Shown: positions 1 through 8,290 of the stretch, piece after piece
How the letters are laid out: every line of letters begins with the position of its first letter
Position numbering within the stretch: the first letter of the stretch is position 1
DNA from: Clostridiales bacterium PH28_bin88
GTDB lineage: Bacteria > Bacillota > PH28-bin88
NCBI GenBank assembly: GCA_000987045.1
Contig: LAKY01000013.1
Location: 1 to 64,000 of the forward strand
Direction of reading: 5' to 3'
DNA: 64,000 nucleotides
The notes under the pieces: generated by a model
Database searches by the model: none
What the model was told of the DNA's origin: nothing
Seen by the model: the letters and a program-made list of their open reading frames with translations, nothing else
Translations under genes and position numbers: made by a program

Positions 1-37
1 GGTCCGAAGCGGGAGGACAACACCTCCACTTAACGAA

Positions 38-277
38 TTAGGGCTGCGAATCGCCCGCTAGATGAATACCGGCTTTCTTTAAACTTTGCGCTAACTCAAA
101 GGTCTTGGCCAGTACCTTTGCTCTACCATTATTGTATCTGCCTTCATAGTGATGTGGTGTGAGCACTATCCCCCTGGTGCCGTCGGCATATGCCATCCTG
201 GCCATTTGTAGTGATTCACACAAAAAATCCGCACCATCATCAAGGCCCGCCAGTATATGAGTGTGAAAATCTAGCAA
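38..277 (-). pseudogene. Truncated CpsB/YwqE-type tyrosine phosphatase (PHP fold), N-terminal part only
   Basis: The 79-residue frame begins like CpsB/CapC/YwqE manganese-dependent tyrosine phosphatases: a DFHTHILAGLDDGA metal-binding start, an ESLQMARMA helix and the TPHHYEGRYNN segment. Family members are about 250 residues long and continue after the position where this frame ends (AGIHLAGDSQP, then stop). Only the first third survives. The downstream sequence to the window edge is too short to hold the rest, although a frameshift into sequence beyond the left edge cannot be excluded. It lies on the same strand as the bzd operon, about 90 bp after had. A remnant of a capsule-type gene is the likeliest reading. 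Confidence 0.6.
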
Positions 278-368
278 GACCAGGCACTACCTTTCCGCAA
301 TACTTTCTTAACCGCTTCTTACGGGTGAATGATTGGTGGGCCTAACCGGTAACCCCAATGGAGCAAAA

Positions 369-1436
369 CTAGAAATCAGGGATTAGCACAACTCTTTTAC
401 CCAGCCTAGCTTCATGGGCATCATTAAAAACAGATTCTATCTGGCTCATCGGCCTCAGTTCGACAAAAGGCGCGATCTTAATGCTACCATCTAAAACAAA
501 CTGCAAAACTTCAGGATAGTATTTGGGTAGACATCCCCAGGTACCAATAATTTCCGCATCAAAGGCCATCAATCGCGACAACATGTATTCTACCTTGTGG
601 GTGCCATAACCCACTACAATCATCCTCCCGACGAAACCCAGCAGTTCAATGCCAATTTCCTGGCCCATTTTGGTTCCGGTGCACTCAATGAACTTCCAGC
701 CGAAACCGGGTAGATTTTTTGATTTGCAGTAGGAACGGAATTCTTCTCTAACGTCCTTGACGCCTTTACCGGTAGTGTTAATGGTTGCTGTGGCACCGTA
801 ATGCAAGGACCGTTCCAATTTTTCCGCAACCCTGTCCACGGCCACCACTTCCCTGGCACCCAAAACCGAGGCTATTTGTGTCATGTAAGTCCCGATTCCC
901 CCTACCGCACCGGTAATGAGCACCAGATCACCTTCCTGGATACCGGCTCGTTTGGCTGCCTGGTATGGAGATGCAATGGCATCGGCCACAACGGCCAGGT
1001 GCTCCAGGGGTAAACCTCTACGGTCTTCAACCACGCAAAGGTCAACTGAAGGTACGGGTATGTGGCTTGAGAAGCCGCCGTAAATCCCGAGGCTGTTACC
1101 GGGCATGGCCTGGTTGAGGCAACGATTCCCCCGTCCTGACATGCAAATGGGACAAGAATTACAAGGCATCACCGCAGGAATGATCACCTCCTTACCGATC
1201 AGCCTTTCGTCGCCGTCCACCACCCTACCGCTGATTTCGTGTCCCAGGGTGAGGGGCGGCATAGTGACAGTGGGTACTCCGTTATAGAAGTAGCCGATAT
1301 CTGTATGGCAAACCCCACACCCGGCGATTTCCACTATCACCTCTCCTGGTCCTATCTCCGGAACGTCGATGCTGGTTCTGGTCAACTTACCTGGTTCCAC
1401 CATTTGCCAGGTTTCGATTTTATCAGGTTTACCCAT
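369..1436 (-). CDS. had: 6-hydroxycyclohex-1-ene-1-carbonyl-CoA dehydrogenase
   Basis: Zinc-dependent medium-chain alcohol dehydrogenase of 355 residues. It oxidises 6-hydroxycyclohex-1-ene-1-carbonyl-CoA with NAD+ to the 6-oxo compound in anaerobic benzoyl-CoA degradation. Visible features: catalytic zinc ligands C40/C43 and G65-H-E, a structural zinc site with four cysteines (C92, C95, C98, C106), and a Rossmann motif GAVGGIGTYMTQ near residue 175. It is the last gene of the benzoyl-CoA operon, directly after dch, so dch-oah-had supply the three ring-modifying steps after benzoyl-CoA reductase. The specific substrate is assigned from this context plus overall resemblance to Had/BamQ. A generic alcohol dehydrogenase is much less likely here. 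Confidence 0.9.
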   Translation of the reverse strand: MGKPDKIETWQMVEPGKLTRTSIDVPEIGPGEVIVEIAGCGVCHTDIGYFYNGVPTVTMPPLTLGHEISGRVVDGDERLIGKEVIIPAVMPCNSCPICMSGRGNRCLNQAMPGNSLGIYGGFSSHIPVPSVDLCVVEDRRGLPLEHLAVVADAIASPYQAAKRAGIQEGDLVLITGAVGGIGTYMTQIASVLGAREVVAVDRVAEKLERSLHYGATATINTTGKGVKDVREEFRSYCKSKNLPGFGWKFIECTGTKMGQEIGIELLGFVGRMIVVGYGTHKVEYMLSRLMAFDAEIIGTWGCLPKYYPEVLQFVLDGSIKIAPFVELRPMSQIESVFNDAHEARLGKRVVLIPDF

Positions 1437-1456
1437 TTCACCTTGCCCCCTCTGGA

Positions 1457-2221
1457 TTATTTTCCCTGCCAGCTGGGTTTGCGTTTTTCCATAAAGGCAT
1501 GCAACCCTTCATGGGCATCCCGAGTCTGCATTAACTCCCGGAGATAGATGTGATCAATAGCCGTTAATCCCTCGTGAAAGTGTTTACCCAAGCCGGCCCT
1601 GACGGCCTTTTTGGTTAAGGTCAGCACGACCGGGCTTTGGGCAAGGAATTTTTGCAAGAATTCTTTTATCCCACCAGCAAATGACTCAGCGGGAATAACC
1701 TTGTTTATCAATCCCCATTGTTCTCCTTGACTGGCTGTAAAAACTTCCCCTCCCAAAAGAAGTTCCAGCGCTTTAGGCCATGTTAGAAGTCGGGGCAGCA
1801 AATAGCAAGCTATTGGCGGAAAGACCCCCACATTTATTTCTGGTTGCCCGAATTTTGCTTTTTCTGAGGCCACGATAATGTCGCAAAAGAGCGCCAGTTC
1901 GCAGCCTCCGCCCAGGGCCGCCCCATTTACCGCGGCCACAATAAGCTTATCGGTTTCGGCCATGGTTAAAAATAATCGATCGAACACATCAATCATCCGC
2001 TCAACTTGTTCCGCCGTGTGTTCAGCCACATCTACACCCGCGGAAAAGGCTTTACCTTCCGCATCCAGAACAATCAACGCACCAGGTTCCTGTGTTGCCC
2101 ATTTCAGGGCGGAAATCAATTCTTCCATCATGGAAATCGTCAACACATTCAAGGGTGGCCGGTTTAGAGAAATAGAAGAAAATCCAGCCTCACTTTTTAC
2201 TTTTAAATACTCGTAGTTCAA
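1457..2221 (-). CDS. dch: Cyclohexa-1,5-diene-1-carbonyl-CoA hydratase
   Basis: Crotonase-fold protein of 254 residues. It is predicted to add water to cyclohexa-1,5-diene-1-carbonyl-CoA, the product of benzoyl-CoA reductase, giving 6-hydroxycyclohex-1-ene-1-carbonyl-CoA. Crotonase landmarks are present: the oxyanion-hole segment KAFSAGVDVAEHT near residue 60, and AALGGGCELALFCDIIVAS followed by FGQPEINVGVFPP near residues 100-135. The C-terminus ends EGLHAFMEKRKPSWQGK, typical of the family. Length matches Dch (about 255). It sits 18 bp after oah and 20 bp before had. The fold is certain; the substrate rests on the operon. Confidence 0.88.
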   Translation of the reverse strand: MNYEYLKVKSEAGFSSISLNRPPLNVLTISMMEELISALKWATQEPGALIVLDAEGKAFSAGVDVAEHTAEQVERMIDVFDRLFLTMAETDKLIVAAVNGAALGGGCELALFCDIIVASEKAKFGQPEINVGVFPPIACYLLPRLLTWPKALELLLGGEVFTASQGEQWGLINKVIPAESFAGGIKEFLQKFLAQSPVVLTLTKKAVRAGLGKHFHEGLTAIDHIYLRELMQTRDAHEGLHAFMEKRKPSWQGK

Positions 2222-2239
2222 TTCTTACCCCCCTACAGA

Positions 2240-3370
2240 CTATTCTTTTCGTTGGGGCAAAACCGCATCGATCAGTTCCTGGTCAAAGGGTTTAGCCTCC
2301 GCCAGCAGCCTGCGGTATTCGATGAAATCACATTCGCTTTTCCCGGTTAGCTTCTTGTTGTTGAAAGCGTTGAATCCCAGGTAGGCCTCGCTCATCATGT
2401 TGGCTGCCAGCCAGTGCCGGTTGGGTAATTTTGACTGATCCCAGAAGAATTTTTTCTTTTGCCGGATACCGTCTACGGACATCATCAGGCAGTGCGGGAA
2501 GAGGTTAGTGAGCGTCAGGATAACCCTGTTCACCTCGCGATCCAGCAAAGTGAAATCCACTTGGCTTTCCTTGATCACGGCTCTGGCGTCTTCTGCTGCT
2601 TGCCCCTGGATAAACTCCCCGTATACGATTTGGCCGTCCTCGAGATACCTGTCAGTGATCACAACCGGGTTCCTGATGAACCGGTCACCGCGTTTCAATA
2701 CCGGTATAGCCTTGGAGATCAGCCCCAACCGTTCCATTTTGTAAGCGCTCCACTGCTCACACGAAATACAACTCCACATGGCATGTTCCATACCCAGGTA
2801 CCAGAAAATATAGTCTGTTGTGCCGCCCACCGGGGCTGAACCATGCTTGGGACCGGCCTGGCCGAATACTGCCATATCTGAAGATAAGGTAATATCACAC
2901 GCCATGCCGATCTCCTGTCCACCAGCCACCCGCATCCCGTTTACCCGGCAAATTACAGGTTTCTTGCACATGAAAATGGCATCCACCATTCCGTTAAACA
3001 GGTCCATGTAAAACGCGTACTCACTGGGATTACCGCTATAGTACTCAGCATACTCCTTGGTATTACCCCCGGTGCAGAATGCCCTGTCACCGGCACCGGT
3101 AAAGACAACGGCTACCACCGAGCGGTCCATGGAAGCCCGGTGAAACCCGGCGATAACTCCCTTGACCATCTCAGTGGTATAGGAGTTATATTGAGCAGGG
3201 TTATTTAAAACGATCCACGCTGAAAACAGCCCCTCGATGGGATCTCCGCCTTGATCCAGAACCGGTCTTTTTTCGTAAAGCACGCACGGGGCCTCTTTAC
3301 CGAAATGCTCATCTCCGAAAAGATCATGATCCTTAGTATCCGTTTGGCGGGGCCATTTAGAGAGATTCAT
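2240..3370 (-). CDS. oah: 6-oxocyclohex-1-ene-1-carbonyl-CoA hydrolase (ring cleavage)
   Basis: Crotonase-superfamily hydrolase of 376 residues, the length of Oah/BamA, which hydrates and hydrolytically opens the ring of 6-oxocyclohex-1-ene-1-carbonyl-CoA to 3-hydroxypimelyl-CoA. Distinctive features are the long N-terminus with HFGKEAPCVLYEKRP, the AWIVLNNPAQYNSYTTEMV segment, CTGGNTKEYAEYY, and NGMRVAGGQEIGMACDIT. BamA/Oah genes are the usual marker for anaerobic aromatic degraders, and this copy is full length. Start ATG at 3370 follows a GGAGG site. The following product would enter beta-oxidation through the SDR and thiolase encoded just upstream. Confidence 0.92.
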   Translation of the reverse strand: MNLSKWPRQTDTKDHDLFGDEHFGKEAPCVLYEKRPVLDQGGDPIEGLFSAWIVLNNPAQYNSYTTEMVKGVIAGFHRASMDRSVVAVVFTGAGDRAFCTGGNTKEYAEYYSGNPSEYAFYMDLFNGMVDAIFMCKKPVICRVNGMRVAGGQEIGMACDITLSSDMAVFGQAGPKHGSAPVGGTTDYIFWYLGMEHAMWSCISCEQWSAYKMERLGLISKAIPVLKRGDRFIRNPVVITDRYLEDGQIVYGEFIQGQAAEDARAVIKESQVDFTLLDREVNRVILTLTNLFPHCLMMSVDGIRQKKKFFWDQSKLPNRHWLAANMMSEAYLGFNAFNNKKLTGKSECDFIEYRRLLAEAKPFDQELIDAVLPQRKE

Positions 3371-3454
3371 TTTCAGTCCTCCTTCCCCTTTCGGGTTATT
3401 AATCGAATATCCTTGTCAAACCTACCGGCGGCAGAGTTCCCCACCCCCTTTTCC

Positions 3455-4651
3455 TTACCCGATTTTTTCTAAAATGACTGCCATACCCTGGCCGCCGCCG
3501 ATACAAAGGGTCGCAAGCCCGTAACGGCCATCCCGGTCTAGCATGCCGTGTACCAGTTTTGTCAAAAGTACTGCTCCGGTCGCGCCGATAGGATGTCCCA
3601 AGGCGATGGCACCACCGTATGGGTTAACCTTGTCCTCCGCCAATCCAAGCTCACGTAGTGACGCAAGCACCTGCGCGGCAAAGGCTTCATTCAGTTCTAC
3701 CAGGCCAATGTCGTCTAAAGTCAACCTTCCCCGGGCCAGGGCCTTACGCGTGGCCGGAACCGGGCCGATCCCCATAATCCGTGGAGATACCCCGACGGCG
3801 GACCAGGATACAACTCTGGCAAGGGGCTTTAAACCCAAAGCGGCGGCCTTGGTCCCCGAGGCTATTACCAGCGCACCGGCGCCATCGTTGAAACCGCAAC
3901 TATTACCTGCGGTAACCGTCCCGTCTTTAACAAAGGAAGGCGGCAAGACGGCGAGCTTCTCCAGGGTGGTTTCCCGTGGATACTCGTCCGTGTCGAAGAT
4001 CACTGTTTGTTTCCCTGCTTTAATTTGAACGGGTATGATTTGCTGCTTGAAGCATCCTCCGGTTATCGCCCTGGCGGCCCGCTGCTGGCTCAACAATGCG
4101 AACCGGTCCTGGTCTTCTCGCGAAATATTAAATTCCCGGGCAACATTTTCGGCGGTCAGCCCCATAGGCAGGTGACCGTATTTTTCAATGGGCTGGGCAC
4201 CGGGCCCGGCTTCGGTTAAGGAATCGACCAAAACACCATTTCCGTTACCGTAACCGTAGCGCGCGTTTTTCAAATAGAACGGGGCTCGGCTCAGGACTTC
4301 CGTCCCACCGGTCACCACCACTTCCGCACACCCGGTGAGGACCTCCTGGCAACCGTTAACGAAGGCTTGGAGACTGGAAGCGCACTGGCGGTGCACGGTA
4401 TAGGCCGGCACTTCTTCCGGAATTTCGGTTCTTAAGGCGATCACCCTGGCGATGTTTGAAGCCTCGGTAGTCTGACGGGACTGACCGATGATTACCTCGT
4501 CCACTTCAAAGGCGGGTACACCTGCCCTGTTTAGCGCTTCCTGAACCACCAAAGCTCCAAGTTCCTGGGGAGTAATATCCTTTAAGGCCCCTCCCAGCCG
4601 GCCCACCGGCGTCCTAACCGCACTTAGGATTACTACATTTCTGTCGTACAA
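3455..4651 (-). CDS. Acetyl-CoA acetyltransferase-type thiolase (degradative thiolase)
   Basis: Thiolase-superfamily enzyme cleaving 3-oxoacyl-CoA with CoA, presumably acting on the pimelyl-CoA-derived chain after ring opening, or on acetoacetyl-CoA. All family signatures are present: nucleophilic Cys in HRQCASSLQAFVNG near residue 90, the NEAFAAQVLA block, GHPIGATGAV, and the C-terminal CIGGGQGMAVI with the second catalytic Cys. I place the start at the TTG at 4651, because AAGGAGG lies 8-9 bp before it and the protein then begins YDRNVVILSAVRTPVG (398 residues). A longer frame upstream overlaps the SDR gene without a binding site. It lies between the SDR and oah in the operon. Confidence 0.88.
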   Translation of the reverse strand: MYDRNVVILSAVRTPVGRLGGALKDITPQELGALVVQEALNRAGVPAFEVDEVIIGQSRQTTEASNIARVIALRTEIPEEVPAYTVHRQCASSLQAFVNGCQEVLTGCAEVVVTGGTEVLSRAPFYLKNARYGYGNGNGVLVDSLTEAGPGAQPIEKYGHLPMGLTAENVAREFNISREDQDRFALLSQQRAARAITGGCFKQQIIPVQIKAGKQTVIFDTDEYPRETTLEKLAVLPPSFVKDGTVTAGNSCGFNDGAGALVIASGTKAAALGLKPLARVVSWSAVGVSPRIMGIGPVPATRKALARGRLTLDDIGLVELNEAFAAQVLASLRELGLAEDKVNPYGGAIALGHPIGATGAVLLTKLVHGMLDRDGRYGLATLCIGGGQGMAVILEKIG

Positions 4652-4673
4652 TTCGGTTTCCTCCTTGTCAGAA

Positions 4674-5450
4674 TTACAGCATGACCATCCCGCCGTCGAC
4701 ACAGATCGTCTGGCCGGTGATATACCGGGCCCCGTCAGATGCCAGGAAAACGACGACCGGCCCAATTTCGTCTGGCGTTGCAAAACGCCCTAAAGGGATG
4801 CGCTCCATGTATTTATCACGAAACCGGGGATCCGTGACAATGGTTTTTGTCATGTCGGTCTCGGCCATCGGGGCAATGACATTGACAGTAATTCCATATC
4901 GGGCTAACTCTTTAGCCGCCGATTTGGTTAATGCATGCACTCCTCCTTTGGCAGCGGTATAATTCACCTGACCTACCGTACCGAGCAGCCCGGCTGAAGA
5001 GGTAACATTTATAATGGCCCCCGCTTTTTGGAACATCATGGGTTTCGCCACCGCCTGGATACAGTTGAAGGTCCCTTTCAAGTTGACATTGATCACTTCA
5101 TCCCACTGTTCCTCAGTCATTTTCCAGAGCATGGCGGGCTTGCTGATCCCGGCATTATTGAAAAGAATATCTACTTTCCCAAAGGTTTCTATCGTCCGTT
5201 CCACCATTTCAGAGACCTGGTCATGCCTGGAAACGTCCACCTGCCTAACCAGCACCCGGCGCCCAGTGAATTCAACCGCCCGGACCACCTGGTCATCAAT
5301 TTTAATATTCCGGCTCACCAGCACCAGATCGGCCCCAGCCTCCGCCAAGGACAGGGCTACCGCCTCCCCGATCCCCTGCCTGGCTCCGGTTACTATTGCG
5401 GTCTTTCCCTGGAGTACCAATTTTGCTGCTCCTTTCGCATAAAATCCCAT
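4674..5450 (-). CDS. SDR-family 3-hydroxyacyl-CoA / 3-oxoacyl reductase (FabG-like)
   Basis: Short-chain dehydrogenase with the cofactor motif TGARQGIGEA, an NNAG motif, catalytic Ser in the INVTSSAGLLG strand, and YTAAKGG (Tyr-Lys pair). The C-terminus GQTICVDGGMVML is typical of FabG-like enzymes. In this operon it probably oxidises a 3-hydroxyacyl-CoA such as 3-hydroxypimelyl-CoA with NAD(P)+ before thiolysis. Start choice is open. ATG at 5450 has GAGGG about 11 bp upstream. TTG at 5420 has AAAGGAG 8 bp upstream and gives the standard 248-residue FabG length. The fold is certain and the substrate is inferred. Confidence 0.82.
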   Translation of the reverse strand: MGFYAKGAAKLVLQGKTAIVTGARQGIGEAVALSLAEAGADLVLVSRNIKIDDQVVRAVEFTGRRVLVRQVDVSRHDQVSEMVERTIETFGKVDILFNNAGISKPAMLWKMTEEQWDEVINVNLKGTFNCIQAVAKPMMFQKAGAIINVTSSAGLLGTVGQVNYTAAKGGVHALTKSAAKELARYGITVNVIAPMAETDMTKTIVTDPRFRDKYMERIPLGRFATPDEIGPVVVFLASDGARYITGQTICVDGGMVML

Positions 5451-5476
5451 ATCTTTTCGTCCCTCGCATAATCGTT

Positions 5477-7942
5477 CTAGAACAGATCGTCCATATCCCC
5501 GGTACCTTCCGGCAGGCACCCGTGTTCTTGTAAGAACTGCTGGATTAACTGGCTTTCCCGAGACGTGTACATAGGCTCTACCTCATACCCGAAAAAGCTA
5601 ATCTTATCCGCATACTCCAACTGTTCCTCAAGGGAATGTTTTAAGTTGGCCGTGCCCACTATCGCCAGGAGTTTCTTGTCTTTGTCCAGCAGTTGGTATA
5701 CACCCTCGACATCCGGAACACGGCTTATGCTTTGTGCATCGAAGGTCAGCCAGTGGTCAGGAGGTAGTGGCGGTTTTGCGATCATCAGGCGCAGGTCGCA
5801 GCGCAAGCACCGTTCGGCCTCTGTCACGGCCATATCTTCCAGAAGGTCCTGTTCCACTTCGGCGAATTTGGCTTCCATCATGTGCCCGGGTGGGCAGGAA
5901 GAACCCTGTGGTCCCGGGCGCCATGGTCTCCGGAGTATACCGTGCCGCCGCATCCCAGCAAAGCCCTCAACTTTTCCAATAAAAGCCACGGCTGGTTCCC
6001 TGGTTACTAACTCCTCATCAATGACGCCGTTGCCGCCCAAAAACCGATCAATGGAACTGGCGGCCAGCCGGCCGGAAGCGATGGCATCGATCACCGATTT
6101 GGGGCCACTGACCGCGTCTCCACTGGCGAAAATCCCTTTTGCAGGCGTGGCCAGGGTTTTGGGATCCACCGACAGGTAACCGCCCGGACCAGTGATGCCG
6201 TCCAATTTGCCTAAGAAATTTGGTTCCGGCTTTTGACCGATGGAAACAATCACGCTATCTGCCTGGGTTTCTTCTTCGCTCCCGTCAACATAGGTGGGGT
6301 TAAAACGTCCCTCGGGATCGAATATGGAATCCACTGCAATAGTTACGACGCCGGTAACCTGGCCGTGCTTTCCGAGGATCGATTTTATACCCCGGGAGTG
6401 CCTGATGATAACCCCTTCTTGTAAGGTTTCCTCAACCTCTTCCGGAAAGGCCAGCATCTCACCATGAGATTCCAAACAATACACCAGCACCTCGCGGGCT
6501 CCTAAGCGCAGGGCGGTTCTTGCGGTATCCATAGCCACGTTGCCGCCTCCGACCACCACCACTCGCGTACCCAGAGGCACGTGTTCGCCCAGGTTCACCT
6601 GGCGGAGGAAAGAAACACCGTAAAACACACCGGTCAGGTCTTCGCCCGGCACCCCCAACTTTACTGCCCCGTGAGCCCCTGTGGCAAGAAGTATGGCGTG
6701 AAACCCTTGTGACAGCAGGGAACCGGCATCCTCAATCCGGCAATCCGTCTTGATCCTCACCCCGGTTCGGACAATATCGGCTATTTCCCTTTCCAGAATG
6801 TCCCTTGGCAGCCGGTACGGAGGGATGCCTACCCTGGGCATGCCTCCGGCCACCGGCAGCGCTTCAAAAACCGTGACATCGTGCCCCAACTTTACTAAAA
6901 AATAGGCCGCAGTCAGGCCGGCAGGGCCGGCACCTACCACTGCTACCCGCCTGCCGGTGGGAAGCGCGGCTTTTTGCATTCCTCGCCACCACCCGCTGTC
7001 CTGATCAGCCACAAAACGCTTCAACCGGCAGATGGATACCGGGTCATTTATCTTACCCCGGCGGCAGTTGGTCTCACAAGGATGGAAGCATACTCGCCCA
7101 AGGGTCGCGGGGAACGGTACCTTTTCCCTGATTACTGCCAGCGCGTTTGCAAATTGTTCATCGGCTATCAACTTGACGTAACGCGCGACGTCAATCTCGG
7201 CCGGGCAGCTGCTCCGGCAAGGTACCAGAGCCGATGGGCTAACCGAACCATAAAGGTCCCTGTCCGAAAGGGCACCGGTAGGGCACACTTCTACACAGGC
7301 GGTGCAGAACCGGCAATGGGACTCAGCCAGGGTCAACCCGGTGGGGGAGGCCACGGATCTATCCTGCATTTCGACCACATGCAACGCTCCCACACCCAGC
7401 ACGTCCCGGCAGACTCGCACACACCTTTGACAGCCGATACAAAGGTTGTAATCGCGCTGGATCAGCGGCTCATGTAAAACCAAAGGTAAATTTAGGAACT
7501 GGTAACGGGGTATCTCCGGTTTAATGCCAATGTACTCAGAGATTTTTCGAACTTCACAGCTGCCCAGCTTGGGGCAACACCGCTCGTTAGCCGGTACGTT
7601 GCTTGAACACTGGGTTCTGCTACAACCTTCCCTTTGGGCGCAGGTCAGGCAGGAGTGGGGGTGGTTTCCCAGTATTGCTGCAAGCTTGTTTCGCCGGTAT
7701 TCCAGGACCCGAAGTGTTCCGGTATGTACCACCATACCCGGTTCTACCTTCGTTTCACAGGCCTGGACCAGGTCTTCCAGTCCTTCCACTTCCACCAGGC
7801 AAAGACCGCAAATCCCTCCAGGAGGCAGGTCAGGGTGGGAGCATAACCCGGGAATGTAGATCCCCACCTTACGTGCTGCTTCAAGTATCTTGAAGCTGGC
7901 CTCAGCCTCCACCGGCAGGCCGTCAATTGTTAGATTAATCAT
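5477..7942 (-). CDS. bzdV: Iron-sulfur flavoprotein, NAD(P)H:ferredoxin oxidoreductase of benzoyl-CoA reductase (BzdV-like)
   Basis: Multidomain protein of about 821 residues. The N-terminus is a plant-type [2Fe-2S] domain (GLCSHPDLPPGGICGLCLVE). A NuoG-like His/Cys3 segment follows (HPHSCLTCAQREGC), then two ferredoxin clusters (CIGCQRCVRVC and CRFCTACVEVCPTG). The rest is a GltD-like half with cysteines for further clusters, an FAD dinucleotide fold (VGAGPAGLTAAYFL) and an NAD(P)-binding fold (VVGGGNVAMDTART). It most likely reduces the operon's ferredoxin, the low-potential donor for benzoyl-CoA reductase. I chose ATG at 7942 (GGAGG 6 bp before); an ATG at 7948 would sit directly on that binding site. 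It follows bzdM by 39 bp, in the order seen in Azoarcus bzd clusters. Confidence 0.8.
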   Translation of the reverse strand: MINLTIDGLPVEAEASFKILEAARKVGIYIPGLCSHPDLPPGGICGLCLVEVEGLEDLVQACETKVEPGMVVHTGTLRVLEYRRNKLAAILGNHPHSCLTCAQREGCSRTQCSSNVPANERCCPKLGSCEVRKISEYIGIKPEIPRYQFLNLPLVLHEPLIQRDYNLCIGCQRCVRVCRDVLGVGALHVVEMQDRSVASPTGLTLAESHCRFCTACVEVCPTGALSDRDLYGSVSPSALVPCRSSCPAEIDVARYVKLIADEQFANALAVIREKVPFPATLGRVCFHPCETNCRRGKINDPVSICRLKRFVADQDSGWWRGMQKAALPTGRRVAVVGAGPAGLTAAYFLVKLGHDVTVFEALPVAGGMPRVGIPPYRLPRDILEREIADIVRTGVRIKTDCRIEDAGSLLSQGFHAILLATGAHGAVKLGVPGEDLTGVFYGVSFLRQVNLGEHVPLGTRVVVVGGGNVAMDTARTALRLGAREVLVYCLESHGEMLAFPEEVEETLQEGVIIRHSRGIKSILGKHGQVTGVVTIAVDSIFDPEGRFNPTYVDGSEEETQADSVIVSIGQKPEPNFLGKLDGITGPGGYLSVDPKTLATPAKGIFASGDAVSGPKSVIDAIASGRLAASSIDRFLGGNGVIDEELVTREPAVAFIGKVEGFAGMRRHGILRRPWRPGPQGSSCPPGHMMEAKFAEVEQDLLEDMAVTEAERCLRCDLRLMIAKPPLPPDHWLTFDAQSISRVPDVEGVYQLLDKDKKLLAIVGTANLKHSLEEQLEYADKISFFGYEVEPMYTSRESQLIQQFLQEHGCLPEGTGDMDDLF

Positions 7943-7981
7943 ACTCATCCTCCACACCCCAACTGACTGATGTTCTACTGC

Positions 7982-8263
7982 CTACCAGGAATGGTTGAGA
8001 CCTCCTAAGGCACACGCCTCCATACAAGGCATTTGCCTGATTCCGCTGGTCGGCTTACAGGGCGCGCAACTGTACTTGATTTTTTTCCGGTGTTCCTCGC
8101 GCACGGTGATTACTTCATCGTCATAATCGTCCACCACTACCTCCAAAACCTGTGCAGGGCAGTTTTCCACGCAAGGTTTATCCAAGCAGGAAGCACACTT
8201 GTCGGTATCGACGATGATAAAGAAATCGCCGGAACCATCCTTGTAACCATAATTGGCAATCAT
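7982..8263 (-). CDS. bzdM: Ferredoxin-like protein, electron donor to benzoyl-CoA reductase (BzdM-like)
   Basis: Small protein of 93 residues from the ATG at 8263, which has GGGAGG 8 bp upstream. It carries cysteines in CASCLDKPCVENCPAQVLEV and a second group CAPCKPTSGIRQMPCMEAC, consistent with two [4Fe-4S] clusters, though both spacings deviate from the plain CxxCxxC form. It lies 18 bp after bzdQ and before bzdV, the position occupied by the dedicated ferredoxin in Azoarcus bzd operons. Its likely role is to carry electrons from BzdV to the BzdNOPQ complex. It could alternatively be a structural iron-sulfur subunit of BzdV. Confidence 0.75.
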   Translation of the reverse strand: MIANYGYKDGSGDFFIIVDTDKCASCLDKPCVENCPAQVLEVVVDDYDDEVITVREEHRKKIKYSCAPCKPTSGIRQMPCMEACALGGLNHSW

Positions 8264-8290
8264 CCTGCGCACCTCCCAACTTAGCTAGTT

